Source: Platynereis dumerilii (taxonomy: Eukaryota; Annelida; Polychaeta; Phyllodocida; Nereididae). Taken from it: a stretch of DNA of 64,000 nucleotides. Numbering within the stretch: the first letter of the stretch is position 1; each line of letters starts with the position of its first letter. A program made the position numbers and the translations under genes. The notes beneath the pieces are model-generated. The model made no database searches. It saw nothing but the letters and a program-made list of their open reading frames with translations, and was not told the DNA's origin. The DNA lies in NCBI GenBank assembly GCA_026936325.1, contig JAPTHN010000142.1, positions 124,001 through 188,000 of the forward strand, given 5' to 3'. Of this stretch, positions 37,176 to 49,667 are shown in pieces.

Positions 37176-37397
37176 CTACGTCTTTGGATTTCGAAAAGAA
37201 GACGCGTCTGTGGGCTGGCGCTTGTCGATGTCCATTTGCCGCTGAAGCTGGGAATTCTCAGCAAATATTTGCACGGAGCCCCTCAGATAGGAGACATAAT
37301 GACCCCCTTCCGTCTTCTGTGCCAGGCCCAATTGCAGCAACATTGCATCAAGCCCACTCATTGGAAAAATATCACTCCCAATTCTGTCAACTCTGTT
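37176..37397 (-). CDS. Possible terminal coding exon, unknown protein
   Basis: Not recognised. On the minus strand a good 3' splice site (CTTTTCTTCTCTCCACAG) is followed by 222 bases open in phase 0 to a TAG stop. The 73 residues begin NRVDRIGSDIFPMSGLDAML, continue with a charged, glutamine-containing middle (FAENSQLQRQMDID), and end SSFRNPKT. The mixed hydrophobic and charged pattern looks protein-like and could be a short helix near a C-terminus. It lies just outside the end of segmental copy 2 and has no counterpart in copy 1. Upstream exons were not found; coding-like minus segments at 43.7-43.9 kb are far candidates. Confidence 0.3.
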   Translation of the reverse strand, partial: NRVDRIGSDIFPMSGLDAMLLQLGLAQKTEGGHYVSYLRGSVQIFAENSQLQRQMDIDKRQPTDASSFRNPKT

Positions 37398-39339
37398 CTG
37401 TGGAGAGAAGAAAAGTTTACAAGGAAACCTCCAGTGTTAGCAAATACTATTGGCTTATGACTATATACATAACCAGTGCTGCTTGTGCTTGTGCAGCCAG
37501 ACAACCAAAGTACTTCCACTGCAGTCTTTCCTTCAACTACATCCCATTCATAATCTGCCCTTGTATGGCTTCGGTGCATCCATAATATGAACGTTCTCAT
37601 TCAAGGAGAAATACTATCTGTTTATGTTGCCTTTAAATTTTTTTCAGTCACTGATTATGCTGAACATGCTGAAGTCATGCATGAAAACTAGCTCTAGGAT
37701 TCTCAGAAATATTTATCATTGTCGCATTACAACTGAAATGCAGGAACAACAAGCAACTAGTTTGAAAAGCTGTAGCGTTCTTAAAGAATTGTTATTATTA
37801 GGGGCCGACTAGACGATAGTTGGGGAGGAGTATGGATTTTACTCCTGGGATGAACTTTTTGTCGTTCGTGATATGTCAATGGACAATTTTTCATGCATGC
37901 GGACAACTTTTTTTTTCGCTATTTTAACATTACAATACCCTAGCTAGCACGGGTAGAAACAAACTTTTTTTTCATGTGCTGAACAATCTTTTTTTTTCAC
38001 CGAAAATCCATGTCCCCCAAAGATCACCTGGTTGTCCCGTTATAGTGTTGCCTACACCTTTTTAATATTCATGTGGAAACAAAAGATCTCTCTTCAAAAA
38101 GCCTCAAATTGGAAGAATGCTGACTGAACACAGTCTGTTGTACAAGCAGGCGAGCGAGCGAGGCTGCAGACTGACGAAATTCATATCGAATTGGGTGTCG
38201 AATTGGAATCTAGGGCAGTAGGACTGCTGCCCCTAAGGTCCGCGCTGCTGCCTGTCAGGTCCGCGCTCAGCAGAACACTGCAGAACTAAGCTTGGCTGCT
38301 TCAAAAATGCATGTAAGCGAGGACGTGAAATACAGCACCAATTCTGAAATGTTGTAGCCTGCTCGCTGACGCTCGCAACTGAAGCAGGCTACTGTAGCCT
38401 GGGAAGAATGTACATGCCCAGTCCTTCAATATATTTCATCCGAATCTATTACTCTTGATATTCAATGATAGTCTGAATATAAAATCTAAAAAATCCCATT
38501 GGAGCAAAACAGGGTATTTGTTGAGTCCAATTTACATAAAAACAAACAATAACAGTTATTCTTTTGCCAATTTTGCCTCCGAAGAACCAACAATAGTTAC
38601 ATTTATAACAGAACAGTATCTCAGCCGGTGGATCTGATGCTTGCAGAACTTTGTCTGAAGCCTTCAAGCTTGGCCTACCTAGGTGCCTCAAAGACAAGCA
38701 ATTATGACTTCCACCTGTGTAGAGGGGCCCCAAAGGTCAGTGCAGAGGGAATACCTGCTATAGATACCCCTCTTGTGAGTCTTGTCAGTGGCCTTGCACC
38801 CTCTGTGGAAATGCTGCAGAACTGTACAGCAGAACTAACTGCTGCAGAACTGCTGCAGAACACTGAATCTTCCAATTGTTATATCCAGTTTCTTGAACTT
38901 GTCTTAGTCGTTTCATGCCACAAGTCATATATTTGTTGGTTCACTCCAATTTTGTTTGGAAATAATTATTATTTTGTTTCCTAACACCATGCTAAGACTG
39001 ACAGCAAACTGGTATACATTTATTTATGTATTATAAACTGTTAATCAGGCTGAAAAAATTAGTATATATATAATATAGTCTGCTGTTCTAATTTCATTGA
39101 GTAAAGAAATAATTATACCGTTGTACTGCCAAGCTATAGATTTGTTTTACTTCAATGATAATCTTGTATCATCATCATGCTGTCACCCTCTATTTCAGTT
39201 ATTTAAAAAAAAAAAAGATGGAATTTCGTGAATAAAGTGTAATACTTAGTGTATGCAATTAATCTTCAGTCAAACAGCTGCACAATGTGTCTACATATAT
39301 ATCAAGGACGTTTTGAGTACACAAGCAGTTGCGAAGTGT
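37398..39339. other. No gene recognised; small hairpin and T-runs
   Basis: AT-rich sequence with several runs of eight or nine T between 37,910 and 38,000. A 118-codon plus-strand ORF at 38,628-38,984 contains repeated CTGCAGAAC words and is probably spurious. A small hairpin (GTAGCCTGC ... GCAGGCTAC) lies at about 38,354-38,392. No transposon ends were resolved. Confidence 0.45.
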
Positions 39340-39712
39340 ATGAATTACGTACGTAAATTCTACGTACGAAACTCACAAAAAAGAGCCGATCCTTAGTGCG
39401 TACGTACATTTTCGTACGAATTTCGTATGAATTCATACAAATTTCACACAGGTACTTTTCTGTTACTTTGGCCAGTTTAGTGCATTATGGTAATCACAAA
39501 TGGTTTAAGTTTAGACTTTGCATTGGCCTATCTAAAAAAAAAAAAATCAAGTTAATGCCCCAAAAACCAACTTAACATGTATGAAATCCATATGAAAATT
39601 TATGTATGTTTTATGTATATAAATTTTCGTACGTATTTCATACGTGAAAACAACCAATTTACGTACGAAATACACAAGAAAGAGCTTCGTACATTTTACG
39701 TATGCTGCACAA
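39340..39712. repeat. CGTACG-rich block with direct repeats
   Basis: About ten occurrences of CGTACG, ACGTAC or close variants within 370 bases of otherwise AT-rich DNA. A direct repeat of about 27 bases occurs at its two ends (ACGTACGAAACTCACAAAA at about 39,363 and ACGTACGAAATACACAAGA at about 39,662). No TIRs or TSD were found. Confidence 0.6.
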
Positions 39713-42700
39713 TTGGCCATGTAGGCCTATGTGTCCTTCAACAACATATATGTGTCCAATTGTGTTCATGTTGTTGAACCTTGGGTCCATCGCAAAGGTA
39801 TTAACCCAAGATCATCCAAATCTGTTTCGGATCATCCTAAGATTTTACATGGCACACATGCGGCATCGTACAAACTGTATCATGCTTATGCTTTCGCCAC
39901 ACAATAATAGCGTCTAAACTTGCATTTCTGTTTATTTTTGCGTGGATTCTTCACAGCTTTGGTTTGTTGTGATAAATATATTTTTACAACGGGTTGACAA
40001 ATACGGGGTAATACAAACAAATAGGGGTAAACTACACTGTGTTTGTTATTATGTTTGTTGTTGTTTATGTCATGGGATATCAATAGTTTTGTTCGGTTTC
40101 GAATGATGATTTTCATTTGCGCCTCAGCAAAACAGCTTCTGTGAACTTGGAACCTAGCTCACATCTATATATTTTGATATTAATTTCAGAGATGCATTGT
40201 AACACAACTATAGGAAAGAATTCTATAGATCTATGCCATGTGATCGCCGACAAACTCCATTGAATTGGCTCGGAATAGCGGCTCACCAAGCTCTCTTGGA
40301 TCTCCATATAAGTGATGATAACTTTGGCTGAGCTCCTCTCTTGTGTGTTGTCACAATGACATATTGAACGATTTCCCACAAAGCCTTTGGTGAGGCAATA
40401 ACACCATTTTAGCCGTGGAATCTGGCACTCCCCTCAGTCCCTGTCTGCATATTCGGAACATCTCGAAACGTCAATAGCCCGGTCTAGGATGGAGCTTTTG
40501 CCGCAACAGTTGGTTTTGCAGCCAGCTTCAGATAAGGGAGGAAGGTATAGGGAGGAGCCTTAGTCAGATATTTATTATTTTTATGGAGAAGCAGATATTA
40601 TATAGACGAATATGAAAGGAAGGACACAAGTCATTGACTTCTTGTAAAAATAAAAAAGTGGAGTCACAGGGTTAAGATAAGAAGTGGCAGCAGGTCATGC
40701 AGTGAAAGCATAATATTGGATTTAAGTATCACAATCAGCCTAAGCTCTACTATGCAGTATATTGCAGTATGCTGTTCTTCAATGTTGACAAGACAGATAG
40801 ATCCGTGTAATATAACAGAGAATATAGAGCTTATGGTCCAATTTCGTCATTGTACCGTCTTATTTCCCCGGCATTGAAAAAAATAAAAGGTTTGTGTAAA
40901 ACAGACAAAATGAATGTTAGCTGGTGTCTGTCCAAAATCATGTGCATATCACAAAAGATTTTAAAAATCATTATGAACTGTCAAAATTTCATCCAGCTGT
41001 CACTGGCGTGTCATATGTGTCAAACTCTCTGCTGTTAGTATGTATACATATTTATCGACATGTTTTTCTTCCAGTCGTTTGAGTTACAATATTGTAAGAA
41101 AATATAAGAAACGTAAGGTTAGATGGATGAGATAATCATATTGACAAACTGATTAAAGCAAAAACTAAGATAGAATGTTTATAGAATGTGTAGGAGTCTG
41201 TGTAATGTGTATAGTACTTTGACAGCGACCAGTTTTGGAAGTAGATGAAATAAGCAATAGATCTTTGAGGATGAAGATACTGAATGTATGGAGGCACAAT
41301 CATATTTTGAAGCAACAACAGTTGTTTTCGTTAACATACAGAAGACAGCAAATCAGTATAAAGAGAGGAAAACGTTATGGGAAAAGTGATAGTAAAAGAG
41401 GAGATATATTCTGTATGTAAGGATGGAGATTGTAGGGGACAGAAATGGCTCAGAAATGGATGGGGGTCTTTCAAGGAGGAGATGTATAGCTGCAGATGTT
41501 ATGAAAGGAGATAAGAATGAAAGGAGATGGAATAAAGAAAGGGGAGGAGGAGGCTGAGAGGAGACAATCAAAGGGATGGGCAGAAGATGAGGTTGGAGGC
41601 AAAGGATGAGGGAGGCAGGGAAGGGTGATGCTGCCATGGTATTGATGGGAGTCGTTGCACCCCTCACATCTCTTTCGCAGTGCTCACAATGTTGCTCACA
41701 ATGTCTTGGTGGACAGAAGGCAATCAATGTACATCTATGAGTCACCCTCATGTCCAAGATGATAAATACAGGCCTATAGATATATTAATCAGAGTTAATG
41801 CTTGGTCTCCTTCATGAAATGAAACTTAACCTCTAAAATAATGGTAGAATTGTTTTGCTTGGCCTTCTGAACCTAAATAATAGCTGGGGTCCGAACCCAA
41901 TTTTGAAGCAACATATCACACAATTACACAAATTATGTATTAATATGTTTATAAAATGGATCTATGGCAGTCACTATAGGTGGCAAAAACATATTGCTTA
42001 AGATTAAAAAGGAAATTGGGCAATGAGCAGTCTTTCTCGTTAACTTTGCATACATGTTTTAAAATTGTAATATCGAAAATATCTGAGACGACACATTGTA
42101 AAGTTGAAGAATCTCCAAATATGCCCCTTCCACCTGGGTCTCTGGAAAAAAGTTTGTTTTTTAAAATTTTTGATTGATAATATGCAACCTCTTTCTTCTG
42201 CACCAGATTAGATTTTCCTTTTTCGAAAGAAGAATCCGCGTCACCACCAGAGAATAGCAAAGGCGGTCACTCATTGTGATAAGTGAAACTGTACTATAGA
42301 ACTGGCATTAGACAAAACTGTGGACTTGTTTTCTGGTGTGAGCATCTTACTGAAATTATTGCAATATCAATTTATTACATGCATGATTCTAAAACCTTAT
42401 TAAAATTGTTAATATGTGAAGCATGCCTTGGCTATGATTATTTATTGGATTGATTAAAATTTGTTTTGATAATGATTAGATTACATTAATAAAGTTAATT
42501 TGATTTCCAATGATATTGCATTATCAAATCAGCAAGCCCTAATTACTGAGAACACCAAGGACTGAGTTGTGTTGCCGTTGTCCTCGGACTCAAATGCCAC
42601 AGCAGCTGATTGGTTTGGATAAAAATATGGCACCTTTCATTATAATTGTTGTAATCTATTCACTTTAAAGATGAGTAAATCGTGTGCCAAGGCCAAATTT

Positions 42701-44745
42701 ACAGCCTGCTGCCGGTATATTTTGCATTGGATGGTTGTTTTAGATAGACTCACAAGTGAAGACCATGGCCATTTGTACATTTATGTCACAATACCTAATT
42801 AACCAATTTATTTAATAGTTAATTTACAGATTTGTTGAGTTTGTTGGATTTATCCTGTTTAGAACAGAAATGCTTTTGAGAGGTCAATTTTTTTACATGC
42901 CAAAATTTGTGCTTCAATTGTAGCAGATTGAGGAGACGTAAGTACCGAAATTTACCAGAAACCTTCCACTCTGTATATGCTTCGACAAGTATATTGTAGT
43001 CTCCGTCGGAGCAAAGTTAATTGCTGCATGTCTCTATGGTTTTGGTGCATCGAAACGATGTAGGGGAATTGAAATGTGTGGAGTTGCCTTCATGTGTGGC
43101 TCTGTGTCTTATATTTTTCGTTCCCAGAAACTTCGAAACAGGAAACGGAAGAATTCTCTCAAATATTTCTGGCCATAATAAAAGCTGCAGAAATCACACA
43201 ACTTGAGTTGTGTGGAGTTCTGGTCATCTAGTTAATTGAACCTCCCCGGGTGTGCAACTCCTTCATGCTTAGTTGTGTGTGGAAAGCGGGAGTCCTTGAA
43301 GCACGGCTGGATGTCCCTGGAGTTGCTGCCTCTTAGAGACTAAAGGGCCAGTGTGGACCTGGGGGTCCAGGGCCTGTACTAGAAGCATTGAAGGAACTGA
43401 GGGAGGAGGGGCAGTCAATGGCTATGCAAATGCTGCTGATGCTGTTGAGCCCCGAGAGATGCAGAAACTATAGCAACAAGACGTTTGAGTGAGGGACAGG
43501 TCCTCTTTGCTGAAGAGCTCGCAGCTTGCCTGGCAGTTTGGTTGCGGCTTGGTTGCGGCTTGCCTTGCAGCTTGAGCAGGGAACTCTGCTAACACATCAG
43601 GCCGAAAAATGTGGACACAGTCCAGGCTTAAGCAAAGCAGCTTGCTGGTGGCCTTGTGTGCCAATTGTGCCACCTACTTTGTCTCTGTGCCCAGACTGAG
43701 GCTGCAGGGACAGTGCAGGGTGTTCCTCCTTAAGGTCGTCTTCCTTGAGTTCCAGAGCCTTGTAGTTCTGGTCCGAAACCAGAATCAAGTGAAATGAAAA
43801 ATAAATTCAATTGAAATTGTAAGTTTCCATTCGATTGAACCTCCTGCTCAGCGACTGTCACCGCTGAATTGTCACTATCAGGTTCGCTGTCGAGCCACTG
43901 TTGACTCAGTTTTCTACCGAGCTTTGTCTCATGTAAGTCTGACAGGGTGCATTTTAAAATAAAGTTAATTAACTGATCCATACATTACAGTTTATGTAAG
44001 ATAGTGTATAACAATAGAACATCCTTTGTTAAATGTGGACTGACACGTGTAAGCCGGGCTGTCTCATGTCCCTCTTGTCCTGGCTCTTGTCTTTGTCCCA
44101 GGGATGCAGTGCAATCGTGCAGGGGCATAGGTTGGCTGTTCAATCTACTTTTTTGCTGGTAATGCCATCTATATCAGTGTAAGTTTGGCTATGTTTCAGC
44201 TTATTTGAATTTAAATGAATGATTAGATGCTTTGACTGCCCTCTGGATGTGATATATGTACTTAAATAGACAACAACTGAAACAAAAGAGTGACGTTACA
44301 AACCAAGTTGATTCAGAAGTTTATTTTAAAACAGTTTGGGATGCCACTTCCCAGAGAACTGAAATGAATTTCTCGAGGAAAGACCTACCCAATGCCCACC
44401 CCATAAGAAACTGATTCATGAAGGACTACAGTTACTCTCCTGATTGACCACTCCTGCTATCTTTTTGACCGGCCTTTCCAACCCACTTCTCCAGCTTATG
44501 AGTTGCCTGTCATATCAGCATCTCTGACTGGCAACTCAACCGGTCTCTATAATATTGCTACAATTGATTCAAATGTGAGTCGTGTGTCTGGCAGTGATTA
44601 GTTTGTGTCTTCGTATTCTGTGAAGAATGAGTTCAAACTCTGGTCTGTCTCATTTTAAAGTGGTGTTCTAACTGTTCTTGTGCCCAACCAAATAAAGATC
44701 AGAAAGCGGATTTCAATTACCTTCCTACCATCCTGCCCCGGCCTG
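39713..44745. other. Long stretch without recognised genes
   Basis: No RNA gene, tandem array or transposon end was seen in 5 kb. The plus strand is purine-rich at 41,400-41,640, which creates a spurious 134-codon minus ORF. Weak coding-like minus frames exist at 43,690-43,940 (for example HETKLGRKLSQQWLDSEPDS, preceded by a CTGTCAG acceptor-like string), but I could not define exon ends. Confidence 0.45.
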
Positions 44746-45043
44746 CCCATAGAAATACATAGAACGGACATGAGGCTGTATGACACCACCTCGAGATGAG
44801 GTCACCAAATCCGCCGTATTGGAACTGCCCTGAGACATGACGTCATTGTGACATCACAACAGGAGCAACAAGATGTTGTGTTTGGCTGATTGTGACGTCA
44901 CATGATGCCATTGTTACTAGTGATGTCACTATTATTGGTGACGTCATGGTTACAAAATGCCAGGCTGCCAGGCAGTTCCAAGATGTTGGATTTGGTTGCT
45001 TCATCTGCTAGAGCCTCATGTCCGTTCTATGTATTTCTATGGG
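44746..45043. mobile_element. Foldback MITE with three CRE palindromes
   Basis: A 298-base element with perfect 32-base inverted ends starting CCCATAGAAATACATAGAAC. Weaker inverted similarity continues inward (CCAAATCC, TTGGAACTGCC), so most of it can fold back. It is flanked by similar 14-base strings, CCTGCCCCGGCCTG on the left and CCTGCCCTGGTCTG on the right, possibly the target duplication. Three perfect TGACGTCA octamers lie at 44,838, 44,893 and 44,939. No coding sequence. The superfamily is not assigned. Confidence 0.85.
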
Positions 45044-45931
45044 CCTGCCCTGGTCTGCATTGCCTATGGAATGAATCTCAAAATTGTCGAGATTGAATAA
45101 GTAACTGTTAGTGATCTAGTTACATCTAAGTTCTATTGCAAGTTTAAGCTAATTCTTCTTTTATTCTTTTTATTTCTTTGAAAGCTCCTATACAATTTAC
45201 AGTAACTGTACTGTAAATAATAAATAAATGCAATGATTTCCATTTGTCCAGATAATGCAGTAGGTACCATACCAATATATTAGAAGCTTGGTAGTCAGCA
45301 TATAGATCTGGAAAATAGCAACTGCTATCGCCTGCCAGTCATGCTCAGTCCTTATAATCCTTGGCTAATCCAGTGATACTGCACCGGAGTCCATTATAAG
45401 TGCTGTAAGTGCTCAGTGGTCAGTTGATGGACAAGGCTATTCCTCTGGAGCCACCCTGCATGCATTCCCTCTGAGGGTTGTGGTCAGTTGGAATCTAAAT
45501 CCATTTACTCCCTTCGGTGCTGCCTTCCTTCCCCGCTCTGTCCCCTCGGGTTTCCATTTTGGGCGCTCTAGCCATTGTGTACCCTTGAGATGCAGCATTC
45601 CATGCATATGATGATGTGATTCTGTTGTCTTTGAATTTATGATGACTCTGAGACAGTGTGAGTCACAAATACCGATGCTTCTCTATGTTTGGTTTGGTTA
45701 TTCAATACTGTGCTGAACATTCTCTATGTTGTACTCTGCTGCAATTGAATATCCGATGTACTCTGCTGTAATCTTTTACCGTTATACGTGTAGTGTCATG
45801 CCGTGAGATTGTAACAATTTGCAGCTGACATGAAGCAAACGAATAAATACTGTATCGTGATGTTATATTGTATCGTATGACTGGAAATTACGCCTTCATT
45901 TGTGGGTTCCATTTTGTCAATTCAACTGCAT

Positions 45932-46556
45932 TAGTCCAGTCAATCTAGGATTATACCCGCCACAAATTGCAAAAAAAACTAAACCAATTTTTTTCTCACC
46001 ATTTACTTCTACTTAATAACATATTAAAAATCCCACTGAATGAAAATATTGGAACAATGTTTTTTGGGCCATTGAAAATATAGCCTCTCGGAATGACGGA
46101 AATGCCATTTTCGCACATAATTTCAACATTTGTGCTTCACATTTTTTACAATTGCAGCACCTACACTTACAGCACTGCCTTGAATTATGCATCAAATTAA
46201 AGGTAATAATGTAAGGCATCCATCTGTACCTCCAGTAACTATGTAGCTCCTCTCTGGATCTCACAATGTTAGTGCAAACATTGTGTCCTATCCGATGCAA
46301 ATCAAGTATTTTTGGCTAGAACTGTTTCAACGATTCTTACTTTTTCTCAGAGCATATATAAGACATATATTTATATGGAAAATGCATCAGCTTGAAGTAA
46401 TATGTATTAAAGTGCTAACTGTTACCAATTCACTAGCATTATGATAGTGAATGGTCAAAGATATAAGTGCAATATTGTCTTCATAGACTCGCAACTGGAC
46501 AATTTTAATAGAAAAATGGTAATTATTTCGCATTTCGACTATTCTAGGATGACCAC
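45932..46556 (+). repeat. Left arm of the foldback element
   Basis: Matches the reverse complement of 49,668-50,295. It shares long words such as TTTTTCTCAGAGCATATATA and GACTCGCAACTGGACAAT. Both arms contain the same ORF-like stretch of about 75 codons, rich in Cys and Met, on outward-facing strands. Confidence 0.85.
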
Positions 46557-47089
46557 ACTGGGATTGACCATTGAATCATTAGCAAGATTTTGATATAGAT
46601 GAAAATATCAATGACATTTTGTTAGTTACACATCGAAACAACATTCTTGAGAAAATACTTAGGTAACTTAGCAAGGTCCTGCTTTGTTAACGATAGATAC
46701 ACTTTGTCATATAACAATTTCACTCCATGGACTACCCAATATAATCTTTTTATCCCTCCTTTTGCTATCCCTATACCTTGAAATTTAATTGTCTAACAGA
46801 TAATGAAACCTTCTCATTTGATGCATTCTCAAACCACAAACATAATGAGCTAGGCACCAAGTGTATGGCCTTACTGAGGGGAATTGTAGTGAAGATCATA
46901 CAAGCGGGAACAAATGTATGGAACAGCTTATTTGACATTCGTTCTCAGCATCCATTCAATAATCAGTTAATTAATGCAACTCTGCAATACCCACCCTTAC
47001 GATTCAGCTGGAAGGGATGACAACTGCCATTTAGACAAATATGGTTGTTGACTAAAAATAAGTTTCAGGGATCGACCATGCTGCAATTT

Positions 47090-48935
47090 TGGAAGGACTT
47101 TGTGTTTCCGAGAAGTTCTTTCACACTGGCAGTAACATCTATATAGCCTTCAGAAGGGTTGACAGTTGTAGCAACAATGAAACCAAACTGACAGATGAAA
47201 TTTTGACATCAAGGGCTATCCATCCATATCTGTTTTGGTAGGTCAGAATTGAGTTATATGGTGATTAGGATAGGTGGAATTGAAAATACAAGGGAGAATT
47301 TGGTGCTTCCGAAGGGATTATTGATACAGAAGGCAACATTTATTTAGCTTTTGGAGGGTTGACAATTGTAATAACAAGGAAACCAATGTGCCAAATGAAA
47401 GTACATACTAAGGGCTATCCATCCATATCTGTTTTGATGGGTCAAGAATGAGTTATATGGTGATTAGGATAAGTGGAATTGAAAGACATGAGAGAATCAA
47501 GTGTTTCCGAGGAGATTATTGACACTGAATTCAACATTAATGTAGTTTTTGGAGGGTTGACAGTTGTAGTTACAAGGAAACCAATGTGCCAAATTTAAGT
47601 TCATATTAAGGGCTATTCATCCATATCTGTTTTGGTGGGTCAGAAATGAGTTATATGGTGATTAGGATAAGTGGAATTGAAAAAACATTGAAGAATTAAG
47701 TGTTTCTGAGGAGATTATTGACACAGAATTCAACATTAATGTAGCTTTTGGAGGGTTGACAGTTGTAGTTACAAGGAAACCAATGTGCCAAATGTAATTT
47801 CATATTAAGGGCTATCCATCCATATCTGTTTTGATGGGTCAGGAGTGAGTTATATGGTGATTAGGATAGGTGGAATTGAGAATAAATAGGAGAATTTGGT
47901 GTGTCTGGGGAGATTATTGACACTGAAGGCAACATTTATTTAGCTTTTGGAAGGTTGAAAGTTGTAGTAACAATAAACAAATGTGTCAAATGACAGTTGA
48001 CATCAAGGGCTATCCATCCATATCTGTTTTGGTGGGTCAGAATTGAGTTATATGGTGATTAGGATGGGTGGAATAGAAAATACATGGGGATAATTTGGTG
48101 CTTCCGAAGGAATTATTGACACTGAAGGCAACATTTATTTAGCTTTTGGAGGGTTGGGAGTTGTAAAAACAAGGAAACCAATGTGCCAAATGATAGTACA
48201 CACTAAGGGCTATCCATCCATATCTGTTTTGATGGGTCAGAAATGAGTTATATGGTGATTAGGATAAGTGGAATTGAAAAAAATTGAAGAATTAAGTGTT
48301 TCTGAGGAGATTATTGACACTGAATTCAATATTAATGTAGCTTTTGGAGGGTTGACAGTTGTAGGTACAAGGAAACCAATGTGCCAAATGTAATTTCATA
48401 TTAAGGGCTATCCATCCATATCTGTTTTGATGGGTCAGAAATGAGTTATATGGTGATTAGGACAGGTGGAATTGAGAATATGTGGGAGAATTTCGTGTTT
48501 CCGCGGCAGATTATTGACACTGAAGGCAATATATATTTAGCTTTTGGAGGTTGAATGTTGTAGTAACAAGGAAACCAATGTGCCAAATGAATGTCCAGAT
48601 CAAGGGCTATCCATCCATGTCTGTTTTGATTGGTCAGAAATGAGTTATATGGTGATTAGGATAGGTGGAATTGAGAATACGTGGGAGAATTTGGTGTTTC
48701 TGAGGAAATTATTGACACTGAAGGCAACATTTATTTAGCTTTTGGAGGGTTGATAGTTTTAGTAACAATGAAACCAAGGTGTCAAATGACAGTGGACATC
48801 AAGGGCTATCCATCCATATCTGTTTTGGTAGGTAAGGAATGAGTTGTATGGTCATTAGGACAAGTGGAATTAAAATACATGTCAGAATTAGTTGTTTCCG
48901 AGGAGATTATTGACACTGAAGGCTACATTTTCCGC
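47090..48935. repeat. 199-base tandem satellite, about nine monomers
   Basis: The anchor AGGGCTATCCATCCATATCT recurs at 47,212, 47,411, 47,609, 47,808, 48,006, 48,206, 48,404, 48,603 and 48,802, spaced 198-200 bases apart. Other landmarks per unit are GAGTTATATGGTGATTAGGA, GATTATTGACACTGAA and TTTTGGAGGGTTGACAGTTG. Adjacent monomers differ by about 5-15%. Since 199 is not a multiple of 3, coding use is unlikely. Confidence 0.95.
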
Positions 48936-49667
48936 AAATATTTCGATCCCATTTACAAGTGATTATTATTAATTCTAAAGGAATTCACACTCATGTTAGT
49001 GGAAATCATTGGTATGGCCAGACAGCTATTGATTCAGGCATTTTTACCTGCGATTTAGATATTTCAATTCATTTGGTGACCGTGCTTGGTCACTTTCACC
49101 AAAAGTAATGGTTTACTTATGGGTATTTTCCGCCATTATTTCCATTTCCCAGTGTCTATGTATGAAATTATTCACACTCTTCCAAGAAACCAAAACAAAT
49201 TAGTCAAAGAAAATTTGTTTTTATGTATGTATAATAATATAGTATTATGCTCCAAGACCTCTTTGCCTTACCTATGTTCATCCTAAGCAACACTGGATTC
49301 CTACTGGACAGAATGAACAGCGCCAGCAGAGACTGTCAGAATTCATGTTTGAGCACGAGTAAATACAGTCCTTCCATGTCTAAATTTCTATATTTGGGCC
49401 TCTGTTCCTGGTGTTAAAAGTAATGATATTCTAAAACGAATTATACCATGTAACAATGGATGCTTTAATGTGTCAGTTTCAACTTTCAGGGCGGCTGTTC
49501 CACCAGAGGGGCAGTTGCTGGTCAGTTGTTGTATGTGAACTCTGACAGAGTTCACTGCCTGTGGCAGCACACTACTGTTGCTCTTGTTCATGTATAGAGA
49601 GTGTAATCTCTTGATAAATTTTAAGTATAAACTCTGTGTGCATAGTACATTCTGGAAATACCAATGT

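Noticed and set aside
38628-38984. 118-codon plus-strand ORF
   Set aside because: Contains repeated CTGCAGAAC words and an AT-rich hydrophobic tail. No homologue recognised, no exon signals.
41353-41757. 134-codon minus-strand ORF
   Set aside because: Low-complexity Leu/Ser/Pro/His sequence caused by the purine-rich plus strand at 41,400-41,640.
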